Shown: piece after piece, positions 32,551 through 43,589 of the stretch
Layout of the letters: the number at the start of each line of letters is the position of its first letter
Numbering within the stretch: position 1 is the stretch's first letter
Assembly: GCF_000283155.1 (NCBI RefSeq)
Contig: NW_004454173.1
Location: 6,302,546 to 6,366,545 of the forward strand
Direction: 5' to 3'
Source: Ceratotherium simum simum
Lineage: Eukaryota; Chordata; Mammalia; Perissodactyla; Rhinocerotidae
DNA: 64,000 nucleotides
Position numbers and translations under genes: made by a program
Notes under the pieces: generated by a model
Databases searched by the model: none
The model's input: the letters and a program-made list of their open reading frames with translations, nothing else
What the model was told of the DNA's origin: nothing

Positions 32551-34559
32551 CAAACTTCAAAACCTTTCACAACTAAAATGGCTAAAATGCAACACTAATT
32601 AAAAACAACCACAATAACACAGCCCATTTCTTCACTGACTTTAGGGCAAGAACCACCACCCAGGCTCAGCAGGCTGGCAGCGGGCCACATGGAGACAGTT
32701 GGAAAACATACTTATTTTTTTCTGTTTCATTTTATATTCAATCTTTGCATTTAGGACTAGTGAGCATGCGGCTCAGCCCCAAAAATCAGAAAGTCACTGA
32801 TTGTTCTCCCTCAGACAGCCACTTCTTAGAGTCATTTCTCTCAGTTCTGTGAACCAGTCCCAGAGGAGTGACCTCCTTTGGCTGCACAGTACTGAGCTTG
32901 TCTTCACGTTTCTGGAATGCTCCAGGATTTCTTTTTCAAATGGTCAAGTCATGCTGGTTGTTTTCAAGTCCTCAGAGCTCTCTCGGGCTTTTTCTCAGAC
33001 AGAGAGACCCAGTGCAAGGCAGAGTCCTCCTGGTCTCGTTCCTCCTCCTGCAGCAGACGGTAATCCTGCGGCGGAGACACCGAGGCCCCTTTTGCTTTGC
33101 TAATAGCCCGTGAGGCTTTGGGAAGGCTTGATTGATAACACGTTTGGAAAAAAGTAAAAGAAAAACCTATTGAGATGACTCATTCTGGTAATGGCTTGAG
33201 GCCTGGCTTGGAGCCGACCCAACAGCACAAAACTTTGAAGAGCAGAAGCAAAAATTCAAACGTTTGCTGACCCCAGTGCTTAGTGATCCAACACCTCGCT
33301 GTCTCGTGTTTTCTTTCTCTAGCTTTCATTGTTACATACATGATTTAACTAATTTTTAGGCTCATTTCCAATAATGTGATGTAGAGAAGAAGTTGAGAGA
33401 GAATAAGGCAAAGAATGCACAATTCCTAGAGTGAGACACCAGCTTCAGAGTGAACCCAGGGAGAATGCTCTTCTCTTCCCTTTTTTATTCTGTATTTGTT
33501 TTTCAAAGAATAAGAAAGATTGACTGTTGGTTGATGCTAATAAGACTAATTTAAGGTGTTATTAAAGAAGAAAAGAGATTAATAAAGACTTTGCCTATGA
33601 GGAACAGAAATTGACATGTTAGAATCAGAGGAACAGGAAATGGTTAAGGAGAAAGCCCAGCTGAGAACATACCTGTGCACAAAAGAAGGAAGGCGAGTGG
33701 TGGGTGCACACTCATCTCAAGGTCTGTGATGCAGGTGGAAAGGGAAAGCAAACAGGGGAGCTGAACTCACACAGGTTTGGGGTGTAGAAATGTGTGTGTG
33801 TGGGGGGGGAGTGTTTGGGGGAGGACTACTATATGAAACCACAGAGCAAGTATGAAACTCGAATTGGCTTTTCTGGCGCGGGTGGGAGGCTGCAGGTGGG
33901 CCTTTTGGCATGCTGGAAGTAATGGCGTTATGTATGCTTGATGGAAATAATTTAGTGAAAGCACCTGATTGCCACATGCAATTAGAACTTGGAATAAAAC
34001 GTGATTGCTGTTTTCATGTTTGCATATGTACGATTATATTATAATTAAATAGAATAGTAGCAAGAGATGTGTGTAAATCGTCTTCCTGGCTTGTGTGAAA
34101 GACAGGAATAAGCACAAGTGGACCTGGCTCAGTGAAGGAAGCCTGGTCTCTGGGCTATTTGTTCCAGGAAATCCTGGCATCTCACTAGGAAGCTAAAGCT
34201 TTTGGGAGTTGGCCATTCAGGTAAGAAAACTGCCAGGATCCTAGCTTTTAATCATAGAAGGACTAAGCTTTTACAGTTTAGGGAAAAGCATGGGCTCCTA
34301 TGACTAGGTTGAGAGCATTTTTAGGGAAGGATTATCCTGTCAATGCCAGACTGTGCCTCTTCTAAAGTGGTTTCCCCATGAGAGTTCTGTTCCTATTGGC
34401 GTATAGATTTGATCAAGAAAACACTGCTCACCTACAGCCCTACCAGCTACCGATACTCTGACACTGGGCTTTCCTTTTCTTGCTGAATTTATTTCTTTTG
34501 CTTGAAGCTAAGGAATAATTGGTTGACTGTTCCTCATTAAATGATAAGTGTTTGTTATT
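32551..34559. other. Unassigned interval
   Basis: About 2 kb without a named repeat. ORFs at 32801-33113 in two overlapping plus frames (81 and 100 codons) are not domain-bearing. G-rich runs occur at 33779-33821. ORFs at 33717-33977 (minus) encode a proline/histidine-rich translation of that simple tract. Confidence 0.45.
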
Positions 34560-35190
34560 AACCTAAGTAACTTGGGTCTCGAGGTGTGAGAATAAGAATT
34601 CGACATCCACAATAGGTAGATTTATAGTTAACATTTGATGCATGATGATATTATTAAACCAGATGAGGGACCAAGGAGGAAGAACATGGTTTGGGGAACA
34701 GACATGTTGACTTCGAGGTACTAGTGGAACATCTAAATTGCGGTGTCCTGGAGATGGTTGTATGCACATGTCTAGAGCTGAGCACATAGGAATGGATTAG
34801 GGATAGACAATGAGGAGTCATCAGCATATATAGTGTTGAAATCAAGCCATAGGAGTGAATGAAATGATCTAGGATGAATGGAGAGAGTGAGAAGCTGGTC
34901 AAAGATGGGTCATTGGAGAACACCAGTTTTAAGGGTGAGTGGAGGCAAAGGATCTCAAAAAAAGAAGGAGAAGAAGAAACCAGAGATATAGAAGGAAAAG
35001 CAGGAGAGGCTGGTGTCAGGAAAGCTAAGAGAGAAGTTTCAAGAAGTAGGGAGAGAGCGACAGTGTCAGTGCTGCAAAGAAGTCAACACAACAAGACTGA
35101 AAACAGACTGAAATTCAAATGGATGAGATTTCAAAGTGAAAAATGGGATCAAAGTGCCAGATCCAATAGGTATGTATCTAATCTTTTAAA
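34560..35190 (-). mobile_element. L2 LINE, RT-domain remnant, antisense
   Basis: Plus strand: 'gaacagacatgttgacttcgagg', 'ctagtggaacatctaaattgcggtgtcctggagatggttgtatg', 'tgaggagtcatcagcatatatagtgttgaaatcaagccatagg', 'gagaacaccagttttaagggtgag', 'caggagaggctggtgtcaggaaagc', 'cagtgtcagtgctgcaaagaagtcaa'. 'tcatcagcatatatag' is antisense to the L2 RT YADD-box neighbourhood (LYADDSQ-type). Frames are broken; the 106-codon plus ORF at 34874-35194 is antisense to L2 and not a gene. Confidence 0.75.
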
Positions 35191-35924
35191 ATGATTCAAA
35201 CCAGCATGATTCTTCCTAACAAAATTAAGTTGGGCCAGTCTATATGTCTACCTTTCACCCAGCATCTCCTGTGACTGTCTGTTTTGCTAGCTCCTACTTC
35301 TTGGCTGCTGATTATCATTCCTGCTGTTTTGCTATTGAGACCCCTAGTTATGGATCTCAGCTCCCCCAGGGAGCAGCAGTAACGCCTCTTCCAAGTGTCT
35401 GCACCATCCTGGTTTCCACCTCCTTGGGCAGGGGAGAAAATGTGTCCAGAGACTAACAGGTGGTTGGGCAGCATGGTTAGTGGGGCTGGAGTTGCCAGTC
35501 AGGACTGATGAATGGTGTGGCAAAAGCAGGAATCCAAGAGAGTGCAGTGTCATAGCCTTCATTTCCTGAAAGGCAGAGGGGCCCGTGTGGGGCATGAGGG
35601 GACAAATGTACCCACCGTGCTGCAACCATGAGACGCTGGCCTGGTCAGGGAGGCTCACCAAGCTCCTTGTCCCCTCCCAGGGTAGGTTTTGCAGTGGAGG
35701 CGTGGATTCCGAGGAGCAGATTCAAAAACGGCAGATGGAACATGGCTATAAAATAACATATTAAGAATTACCTCAGATTGTATACATCTGCTCGTATGTT
35801 ATTCCCAGCTCTAGGCTCCTCCTCCCCTCGTAAGGAGGATGCTTGTTCCAGGCAAGCCGTTGTTACTCTGAATACCTTTGGGGCTCTGCCTCCCCTTCAA
35901 AAATCCCCTTCATCTCCTTATATA
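35191..35924. other. Unassigned DNA
   Basis: Overlapping ORFs of 70-105 codons on both strands (35196-35661) with no domain. No repeat I can name. Confidence 0.4.
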
Positions 35925-36475
35925 TTAGTTTTCTATTGGCGCAAAACAAATCACCACAAACTTAGTGGCCTAAAAGCAACACCCATTTATTAGCTCACTG
36001 TTTTGTAGGTCAGAAGTCCTTGGGAGCTTGGCTGCGTTCTTATCTGGAGGCTCTGGGGGAAGAACAGGCTCCCAGGCTCATTCAGGCTGTTGGAGAATCC
36101 AGTTCACTGCTGGCTGCCAGCTGGGGCCACTCATATTCTAGAGGTTGTGCTCATTCCTCATCACACGGTCCCTCTGTCTTCAAATGGGCAGTGGGGTGTC
36201 CAGTCATTCTTATGCTGAGAATCTCTCTCACTTCCTCTTCTGCCACCAGCCAAAGAAAATTCTCTGTTTTAAAGGGATCCTGCAATTAGACCTAGCCCAT
36301 CCAAGTGATTTCTATTTTAAGGTCAAATGATTAATAACCTTAATTACATCTGCAAAATCTCTTTTGCTGTGCAATGTGACATGATCACAGAAGTGATGTC
36401 CCATCAAATTCACAGGGAAAGGAATTATGCAAAGGTGAGGGTTTTAGGGGTCATTCTTTGAATTCTGCCTACCAT
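35925..36475 (-). mobile_element. MaLR LTR, MLT1 type
   Basis: Antisense MLT1: 'ttagttttctattggcgc', 'aaatcaccacaaacttagtggcctaaaagcaac', 'ccatttattagctcactgttttgtaggtcagaagtcc', 'ttctgccaccagcc', 'aataaccttaattacatctgcaaaatctcttttgctg', 'gggtcattctttgaattctgcctacc'. Near full length, divergent. ORFs at 36020-36330 are LTR by-products. Confidence 0.75.
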
Positions 36476-38227
36476 GCTTTCACAGCCTTTTACATTTTCA
36501 CATTTCTTTTAAATGCCACCAGTAGTGCTAGATTTTTAAGAGGGGATCTGCTCTTTTGGACACAGTCAAAAGTCATTTAGTGAATAAGATGAGGATCAAT
36601 TTTTTATTAAAAAAATGTTTGAATATAAAGCAATATGAGTGTTTTGCTTGTATGACCCATAAACAAGATCTGAAAGTAATTTCAACATGAAAGTTTTCTG
36701 ATTTCATGTTTGATTATACTACAGAAAAGGGAATACTTTTTATGGGAACCGACGTGTTGAAAAAAAAAGAAACATTTGAATGGAAGCACAGTGCACAAGG
36801 ATGTGAAGCCCAAAATTCCCCTCCCCAGTTTTAGATATACTGGTCTCCTGGGTCCAACATTTATTCACTAGCGATGGAATCTGTGTCTTAATTTCCCTTT
36901 CCCTCCCACCTGCAAGTAACACTGGGCCAGAGAAGTAAAATTCCTGTCTAGCTCAGCAGTTCTAAGGGGGAGCACAGCCTCCTGGGCACTGTTTGGAGAG
37001 ATAGGGAGCGGCAGGCTGTTGCATTTCTGTGGCGTTTGGACAGACCGTGCATCTATTACAGGTGGGTGGTCTAAATGATCTGCAGACAGTTTAACTTCTT
37101 GGGGTCTTGGGTCCTGGAATATGCCTAATATGTCAAAATCAACCCGGTTCTGGAAGGTTTTCTGGAAGCAAAAAATTCAGAACCAAAAATGATTCATTAA
37201 AACGAGAAGCAGCTGAAGCTGAAATCCCAGAGGGAGCTGTTTTCCCTTGGACTTCCTTTATTTGACTTTCTTCAGCCAAAAAAATTAAATAATAAATAAA
37301 TAAATAATAAAGCCTGCGTGTTTTGAGTAGTACGTAAGAAACTGTCTTCCTAAGCCTCTCCCTTCCCTGCTCTCAAGCTCTGTAACCTTCTATAGTGAGA
37401 GAGAGGGAAGGCAGTGGGGAGAAAGGAGGATGGTGCCCACTGACCAAACCTCAGGATAAGTAATAAAGACCAAATTAGGAAAAAAACACTGGACTTCAGG
37501 CTCAGTGTTACATAAATATGTCAAATAAATATGTCAAATTCTATGGTAAAAAGGAAAGAGCAGGACATAGCTGTCAGAAGTGAAAACCATCTCAAAGAAG
37601 AGGTGACACAACTCCCATATGAATGGCAGAATTTCTTAAATTTGCAAGGTTAGGACACGTAAGATGTGCGTTAGGTAGCAGCAAGGAAGACATAAAGCCT
37701 AATTAAGAAGACGAAAGCTCCTTTAAGAGACTAGCTGGGTATAATAGTGGGAACATTCTTTTAAAATTTATATATATACTCACTTTTCAGATTGTTCATT
37801 ATTTGTGTCTGACCAAGATTCCCTCTCCACCATCATGCACTTTACGTAAAAACTGGCATTTTTCTATTTTAATTTCAACAATGTGCTGGCCCTAAAATAT
37901 TTTGTCTAAACCTTCATAAAAACAAGCTAACTAAATTAAATATTTCGTTAAATTAATTAAATATTAAACTTAACTAAACTTGTCCTCTTGCCATCTCTTT
38001 CCTTCCCTTCCTTTTTCTGACCCAGCATAAAAAATTCCAAATTTAAGACATCGTCCTCTCAATAACAGAACTGCAAGCAGCTCAGTGAGGGGAGAATTTG
38101 ATCATGGGTGTCTTTGAAACATGAGAGTTAGAACTTAGTTTACCATCTGTTCAAAAATTACTTTCAAAATCCATTGTGAACTGAAGATTTAGCTATCAAC
38201 GAGAAGTGAGGAGAGAAAATAACTTAG
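36476..38227. other. Unassigned AT-rich interval
   Basis: About 1.75 kb with an (AATA)n-like tract at 37279-37312 (AATAATAAATAAATAAATAA) and a short 14-bp duplication of AAATATGTCAAAT at ~37515-37541. No named mobile element and no credible ORF. Confidence 0.45.
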
Positions 38228-38450
38228 TATAATGCAAAGATTGAGAACGTGGCTTCCAAGTCAGACAGATCTACTTACAAATCCTGGCCCTGCCTCTTAA
38301 TATCTCTGTGTCCTTGGGCAAATTCCTTAACCATTCTGAGCCTGTTTCCTCACCTATAAATTGGGTACAATACTAATATATACTAAATACAATAATATAC
38401 AAAACTAGAACACAGCGAACACTCAAATATTAGCTATTAATATTATTCTC
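38228..38450 (+). mobile_element. MIR SINE, near full length
   Basis: Sense MIR: 'agtataatgcaaagattgagaacgtggcttccaagtcagac', 'cctctgtgtccttgggcaaattccttaaccattctgagcctgtttcctcacctataaattggg', 'actagaacacagcgaacactcaa'. The tRNA-like 5' end is retained. Confidence 0.85.
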
Positions 38451-39142
38451 CCTACTCTGAGGACTTTAAACACAATAACTTTAAGGTTGGATTTTTAGAC
38501 TTGGTGATTTACCAAAAAGCCCATAAGAATGGGATCGTCAGACTCTAGTAGATGAAGCCTCTTCTCTATGAACTCCATTAACCTTGACCCTGAACTTGAA
38601 CCTTTGCCTCAAGGGGCTAGAAGGAATTTCATCCTCTACTGCTCTTCCAAATATTCCCCTCACCCACTTCCTGTTCTTTGCATAAACCACCCACCAGTTT
38701 GTCAACATAACATTGACAGCCTTCTCTGTTTGTCTTGGCTGATGGATTTTCCTGAGAACCATTAGAGGCATTAGCCTTCACCTGTCCTGGTTGGGTTATT
38801 TGGTCTGTAATGGCCTGGAATGCTCTTACACTTACCCTTTTGGAAGAGGTTAAGTTAGAATCTAGGCCTTGCCCATAAATGATCCCGTTAGTTACAATGT
38901 CTTGCCCTGATATACAACGCTAGCAAACAGGAAATGACAAAATGGTACTAATTGCCTTTCTCTACAGGCATAAAAATTCACTGCCTTGTTCAGGAACTTG
39001 AAAGAAAAAGGACAACATTTTGTGCATGTTTTTACAGGTATAACATTTGTAGGTTATTGTGTGGAATACTGAGAAAGCAAAGTACAGTTTTTTGGTGGCA
39101 TGTTTGTTTTTACATTAGAGAATATTCTGGGATATCCTAGAA
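38451..39142. other. Unassigned DNA
   Basis: ORFs on opposite strands at 38538-38771 (65-77 codons) and 38952-39140 lack domains. No repeat recognised. Confidence 0.4.
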
Positions 39143-39361
39143 CAGGGATTGGCAAACTGTGACCCATGAGCCAAAATGACCCTCTGCCTGTTTTGTAAAA
39201 AAAAAGTGTTATTGAACACAGTCAGCTGGTTCGTTTCAGTATTATCTGTGACTGCTTTTGTGCTACAATAGCTGGTTGAGTAGTTGAAATAGAGACCTTG
39301 TGGCCACAAAGCCTAAGAAATTTCTCTCTAGCCCATTACAGAAGAAGCGTGCCAACCCTTG
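39143..39361 (-). mobile_element. MER5A-like hAT-Charlie non-autonomous DNA transposon
   Basis: Terminal inverted repeats are recognisable: CAGGGATTGGCAAACTGTGA at the left and 'cgtgccaacccttg' at the right. Internal blocks 'tgttattgaacacagtcagc', 'ctgcttttgtgctacaatagctggttgagtagttgaaatag' and 'tggccacaaagcctaag' match the antisense of MER5A. About full length (219 bp). The 8-bp TSD is not recognisable. ORFs overlapping it (39115-39590) are spurious. Confidence 0.8.
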
Positions 39362-40804
39362 TGTGTTTAAGATGAAGCTTCGCAAAGTCACTGCTGGCTC
39401 GCCTGCTGTGTTCTGCCCATCTGGTGTAGATATAGCAGCCACAACACACTTTCCTGGGACAGTCCTGTCGGTGTTATTTCTCTGTTGTCCCATATGTATA
39501 CAGGAGGAAATTTATGCTGATTTGATAGTATGTTTTCTTCTTCAGTTTAAAAAATACAGCCCCCACGGGTATGGCCACCAGGGTTCCTGAGGGGCATGGA
39601 AAAACAGAAATTGGCAGAGGCTACAGTGATCACTGTGTTGAATCCATGTGATCCCCGTTAGTCCTGAGGCTTTCTAGGTATTTTGAAAATGTCTGCTTAT
39701 TGCAATTTAGCTCTTCATGTTAGAACACAGGTGAGGATTTTCATTTTCTTCAGCCACAGAGACAGCAAGAGAATTTAAATGGTTCTCCCGGTTCCCTCCT
39801 CCCCACGCCTAAGGCTATGAAAACATGTTTACAAAAAGGATTCTTCAGGCAAACAAGATTCTCAACACGAATAGGGCTTAAAAATGTTATTACCTTGTAC
39901 AAGATAACGCGATAAGAGTGCTCTTAGAGAGAGCGCTGCACACTGGTTCCCCAGCATTTTTCAGTGATTGAAGGATTTATGGTGACAGGGAAAGGAGAGT
40001 CTGTTCAACGAAACCAGAGAGCCTAGGAGAGAAGCAAAGATGACAGAAGGAAGAGTATTGTTGTGGGAGGAAAGATAAACTTTCCAAAAAGTTTTATCGT
40101 TCCATTGTTTCCAATACACGAAAACACACAAACACTTCAAATATAGCATTAAAAAGATGAGGCAGAAAAACAAATCTTGAGTGTGCAAAAGCAACCTGAA
40201 AATGTGGGAGGATGACGTATTATCTAGAAATGACTCTTTAAATGCACAGCTAAGTACAAAGTTATTTCAGGTTGGTCCCAACCTAAAGTGCCTGCCTTAC
40301 TAACAAATTAGTTTTCTTACATAAGTGCCCCACCTGCTCCGTGAATTCCCTTTGCTGCCATCAAGAGAAGAAATTGGAACTATTTTGAGAACTTGCAGGC
40401 TATAAAAGTAGAAAGTTCTAAAACTTTGAAAAACATAACAGCTTGATTAAGGGAGTTGGTTTGGGTGTGTAATTTTAGGTTATGACCCTTATCCCATCCA
40501 GAAAAACATGAATGCTGGGCCCAGACTGAGGGAAGCAGTGCAGCCCTGTTCTAAGGCAAGGATGTGAGAATTTGTGTTTTATGGAAGAAGGGAACCAAAA
40601 CTTAGGTACATCACCCAGCTGGGTAAAGAGGGAGGAAGAATCTAGATATAGGACCATTGGAGTAACGAGGGAGACCAGGAGTGGGCGGAGGGGTGAAGTG
40701 GCAGGTGGGGTTGGTAGAGATGTGTTTGGGGCAGATGAAGGTTGAGAAATGTGCTGCTGGCACTTCTACTGAGGGATCTCTAGCCACAGCTGGGAGTATC
40801 CTGG
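39362..40804. other. Unassigned interval
   Basis: No named repeat. The longest frame is a 96-codon plus ORF (39300-39590) starting inside the MER5A-like element. A 14-nt hairpin GGTTGGTCCCAACC at ~40270 is too short to interpret. Confidence 0.4.
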
Positions 40805-41060
40805 AGTTGTTCGTATTGTATCAGTCAAGGTCCAGTCAAGAGTCAGAAACCACAACCACTTACTTTAACAAGAAGAAAAAACTTAATATGAAGAGTTGAC
40901 TGGATATTGGAGAACTGAAAAGGCAAAAGTAGAACATAAATTATCAAAAAGGTAGCAACCGATGAAAACAGCCACGGCCCCTGGCTCTGGGGGAGCAGAA
41001 GGAAGTGGGTGGAGAAGGGGCCTGTGGGACTGAAAATTCAGACCTCTGAGGAGGGAGTTG
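40805..41060 (-). mobile_element. Interspersed repeat (unnamed, probable LTR), left half
   Basis: Block 'gtatcagtcaaggtccagtcaagagtcagaaacc' is the antisense-LTR style opening also seen in the repeat at 24060. It appears to continue at 41411-41700, so the MaLR LTR in between would be nested. Family not named. Confidence 0.4.
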
Positions 41061-41410
41061 TGTTACTCTGCTCAGGCTGCCGTGAAAAAATACCACACAC
41101 TGGGTGACTTAAACAACAGAAATTTATTTTCTCACAGTTCTGGAGGTAGGAGGTCAAGGTCAAGGTAACAGCGTGGTCGATTTCTGATGAGAGCTTTCTT
41201 TCTGACTTACAGATGGCCACCTTCTCGCCATGTGCTCACATGGCCTTTCCTAGGTGTCTGCTGGTGGAGAGAGAGAAATTAGGATTGGGGTCCCACCCTT
41301 ATGACCTCATTCAACCTTAATTACCTCCTGAAAGCCCAATCTCCAAATACAGTCACATTGGGGTTAGGGCATCAACACATGAATTTTGAGTGGACACAAT
41401 TCAGTCCACA
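41061..41410 (-). mobile_element. MaLR LTR (MSTA/MLT1A-like)
   Basis: Antisense order: TGTTACTCTGCTCAGGCTGC, 'gggtgacttaaacaacagaaatttattttctcacagttctggagg', 'ggtcaaggtcaagg', 'cttctcgccatgtgctcacatggcc', 'cacccttatgacctcattcaaccttaattacctcc', 'ctccaaatacagtcacattggggttagggcatcaacacatgaatttt', ending 'ttcagtccaca'. Terminal TG...CA kept; no clean TSD. Contains a triple AGGTCA-like direct repeat (see findings). Confidence 0.88.
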
Positions 41411-41700
41411 GTAGGGGTGTCAGCTGGCCTGGCGCTGGTGTATCTGAAGCTGGGAGGGATGAGGCTGGTCTCTGAGTGCTGAAAAGCTGCACACTGGGAC
41501 CAACCGCTGCTCCTGGCGAGAACTGCCAATCCAGGTGAAGGGGCAAGGCTGGGTAACGCAGACAGGGACAGCCTCATCCCTCCTCAGTCTCCCTCCAGAA
41601 TCCCCTGGCAAAGCAGAATGTAGTTTGCAGAGTCCCGTCTCCAACATCACAAAGCAGAGTCTAAAAGGGAGAAATTGCAACTGAGAGCAAGAGCTAAGTA
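41411..41700 (-). mobile_element. Interspersed repeat (unnamed), right half
   Basis: GC-richer sequence resuming after the MaLR LTR ('gcagaatgtagtttgcagagtcccg', 'gcagagtctaaaaggg'), tentatively the continuation of 40805-41060. The minus-strand ORFs at 41364-41680 have no domain. Confidence 0.35.
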
Positions 41701-41805
41701 ACTGTCTGGATAGTGCTGTGGCAAAGACTGCTGGTTGCTCATTTTTAGGGTCTGTTCTTCCCTTTATTCTTAGTAATAGAACTCTAAATTTATTTGGAGG
41801 AGAAG

Positions 41806-41888
41806 ACTCAGCTAAAGGATGTTTCTCAGTCTTCCTTACATGACCATATCTAGCTGTAAGGAAGGCTGAGAAATTCCTTTAGCTGAGT
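41806..41888. other. 83-nt near-perfect inverted repeat (strong hairpin)
   Basis: Left arm 41806-41840 (ACTCAGCTAAAGGAT...CTTCCTTACA) is complementary to right arm 41855-41888 (TGTAAGGAAGG...TTTAGCTGAGT). There are about two mismatches or wobbles and one 1-nt bulge over 35/34 nt, around a 14-nt loop TGACCATATCTAGC. The size and shape resemble an animal pre-miRNA or a palindromic MITE. No expression evidence is visible in DNA. Confidence 0.85.
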
Positions 41889-41999
41889 TTTTGAGGATTA
41901 AGGGAACATGAACCATCCATGGCTTAGAGTGGATTTGTTTAATCAGACTGTTTTTCTAACCCCTAGCCACGATCAACTGCACTGAAGATTTGGGTGCCT

Positions 42000-42175
42000 T
42001 ATGGAAACTGTTACTAATTCTTACAACAAACCTACAAGAAAAGACATTGTTATCTCCATTTTACATATAAGGAAACTGAGGCCCAGAAGAGCTAAGCATG
42101 TAGCTGAGGATCCACTGTGGGTAGGTGGTGCCAGGGACTGGAACACTCTTTTCACTATACTGCTGTGGCACCAAC
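42000..42175 (-). mobile_element. MIR SINE
   Basis: Antisense MIR: 'ctaattcttacaacaaacctac', 'attgttatctccattttacatataaggaaactgaggcccagaagagctaag', 'ggtggtgccagggactggaac'. Confidence 0.8.
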
Positions 42176-43585
42176 TAGACAGGTTATAATTCAACTATAT
42201 GACGGATTACACAGACCTCCTGAGCTAGTATGGGAAACTAACCACTATTTATAATACCATTTATGTGGAAAAATAAATTTTAGCCACCATTTGGGGATTG
42301 CCCATATTATTAGTGACAAAAATGTTACCAAAATATTTTCAGTAGAATTTACAGAATATCTGCTTAGTTGTTGAGTAAGCAACGCAGAATGTACAGCTAG
42401 AATTTTGATATCTAGGTTAAGCAGTGACCTTCCCATTGCAAGTGTAACTGCTTTAAAATTTATCACCACAGCTCAGACGTCACTGAATTTCTCTGTAACT
42501 GAATTCACCTCCCTCGGGCTGATCTCCCCCAGGGTCAGTGTGCAGTGGCCTCCTGTGGTCCTCACTGTCACCACTGCTCCTCTGAGCCTCAGCTGAGGCC
42601 TCCCTCTGGCCTGGGTTCTTGAGCTTTCCACCCGGAGACCTCTGCTTTGGGACCTTGCCCCTGGCTTGGTGAGCCCTTGGCAGGCCTGCAGGCACTCAAC
42701 GTGCTGCCTCATTCTACGTCCCCTTTTGGGACATGAGGAAATCTTCGCATCTCATCTGTGCCGGGTGCTGGCTTTGCAGAATTCAGAAGGGGACACCAGG
42801 GTGTCTACTGGCCCAGGCTCTCTCTGCTAAGTACACAGGGCCACCACGTCCACTCTGCTGTCGCTCTCCCGCATCGGTGAGACATGTTGTCAGTCCCTTT
42901 GGCACTCGGATGAGAAGTGGGGAGCAAAGCCCTTTAGCTGAGGGGCTGTCAAACCTGCCTGGGGGTCTTGGCCTGCCCGTCCCCGGCAGGGCTTTCCATT
43001 CTGGTTGGGGGTGCTGGGAGTGGAGAAGCAGCCTAAGAGCAGGCCGGGAAGGCTTCTCACTAGCATCTCAAGGCTCCTGATTTCTCTCCGCAGCCCCCTT
43101 CCTGGCCAGGAAGGGATCTCGTCTCCCTCCTGTGGGGTGAGAGACTGCGGCTGATCGCTACCCTGCATTATATCCTACACGACTCTCCGTGCCACCCCAG
43201 GCCTGGCCCGCTCTTCCACTCGAGCCGTTTTAGAAATCAAAACGAAACCACTTCTCTCTCACACTCTTAGCTCTCACACATCAAAATGCTTTAGTTTTAC
43301 ACTATTGTGCCTGCCATGACTTAAAAGAGAAAAATCACTTAGCAAGTCAGTGGAAGTCTCTGTCTGTTTTTGCCCTCCCCACGCAGCACGGATGCCCTGG
43401 ATCCAGGGGGTGGAGAGTCGCAGGGCAACAGGGATAATTTTCAGAAAGGGAAACCTCTGTTTAAAATCTCTGTGAATTATCTCATTGCATAAACAACAGA
43501 AACCAGCTGAAGTTAGGTCAAAGAGAAGAGAGAGGAATTTATCGGCAGAAACCCCTCTTGGTTCTCCCCGCACCTTGCTGGACCC
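42176..43585. other. Unassigned interval with moderately GC-rich centre
   Basis: 42480-43200 is clearly more GC-rich than its surroundings, with scattered CpGs but no dense island. ORFs on both strands (up to 115 codons at 42733-43080) overlap in conflicting frames and have no domain. No repeat is recognised, so this is the stretch I would first test for an unannotated exon or regulatory element. Confidence 0.45.
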
Positions 43586-43589
43586 CTTC

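Noticed and set aside
34874..35194. 106-codon, charged plus-strand ORF resembling a coiled-coil protein
   Set aside because: It is the antisense of an L2 RT region; purine-rich antisense DNA gives K/E/R-rich translation by chance.
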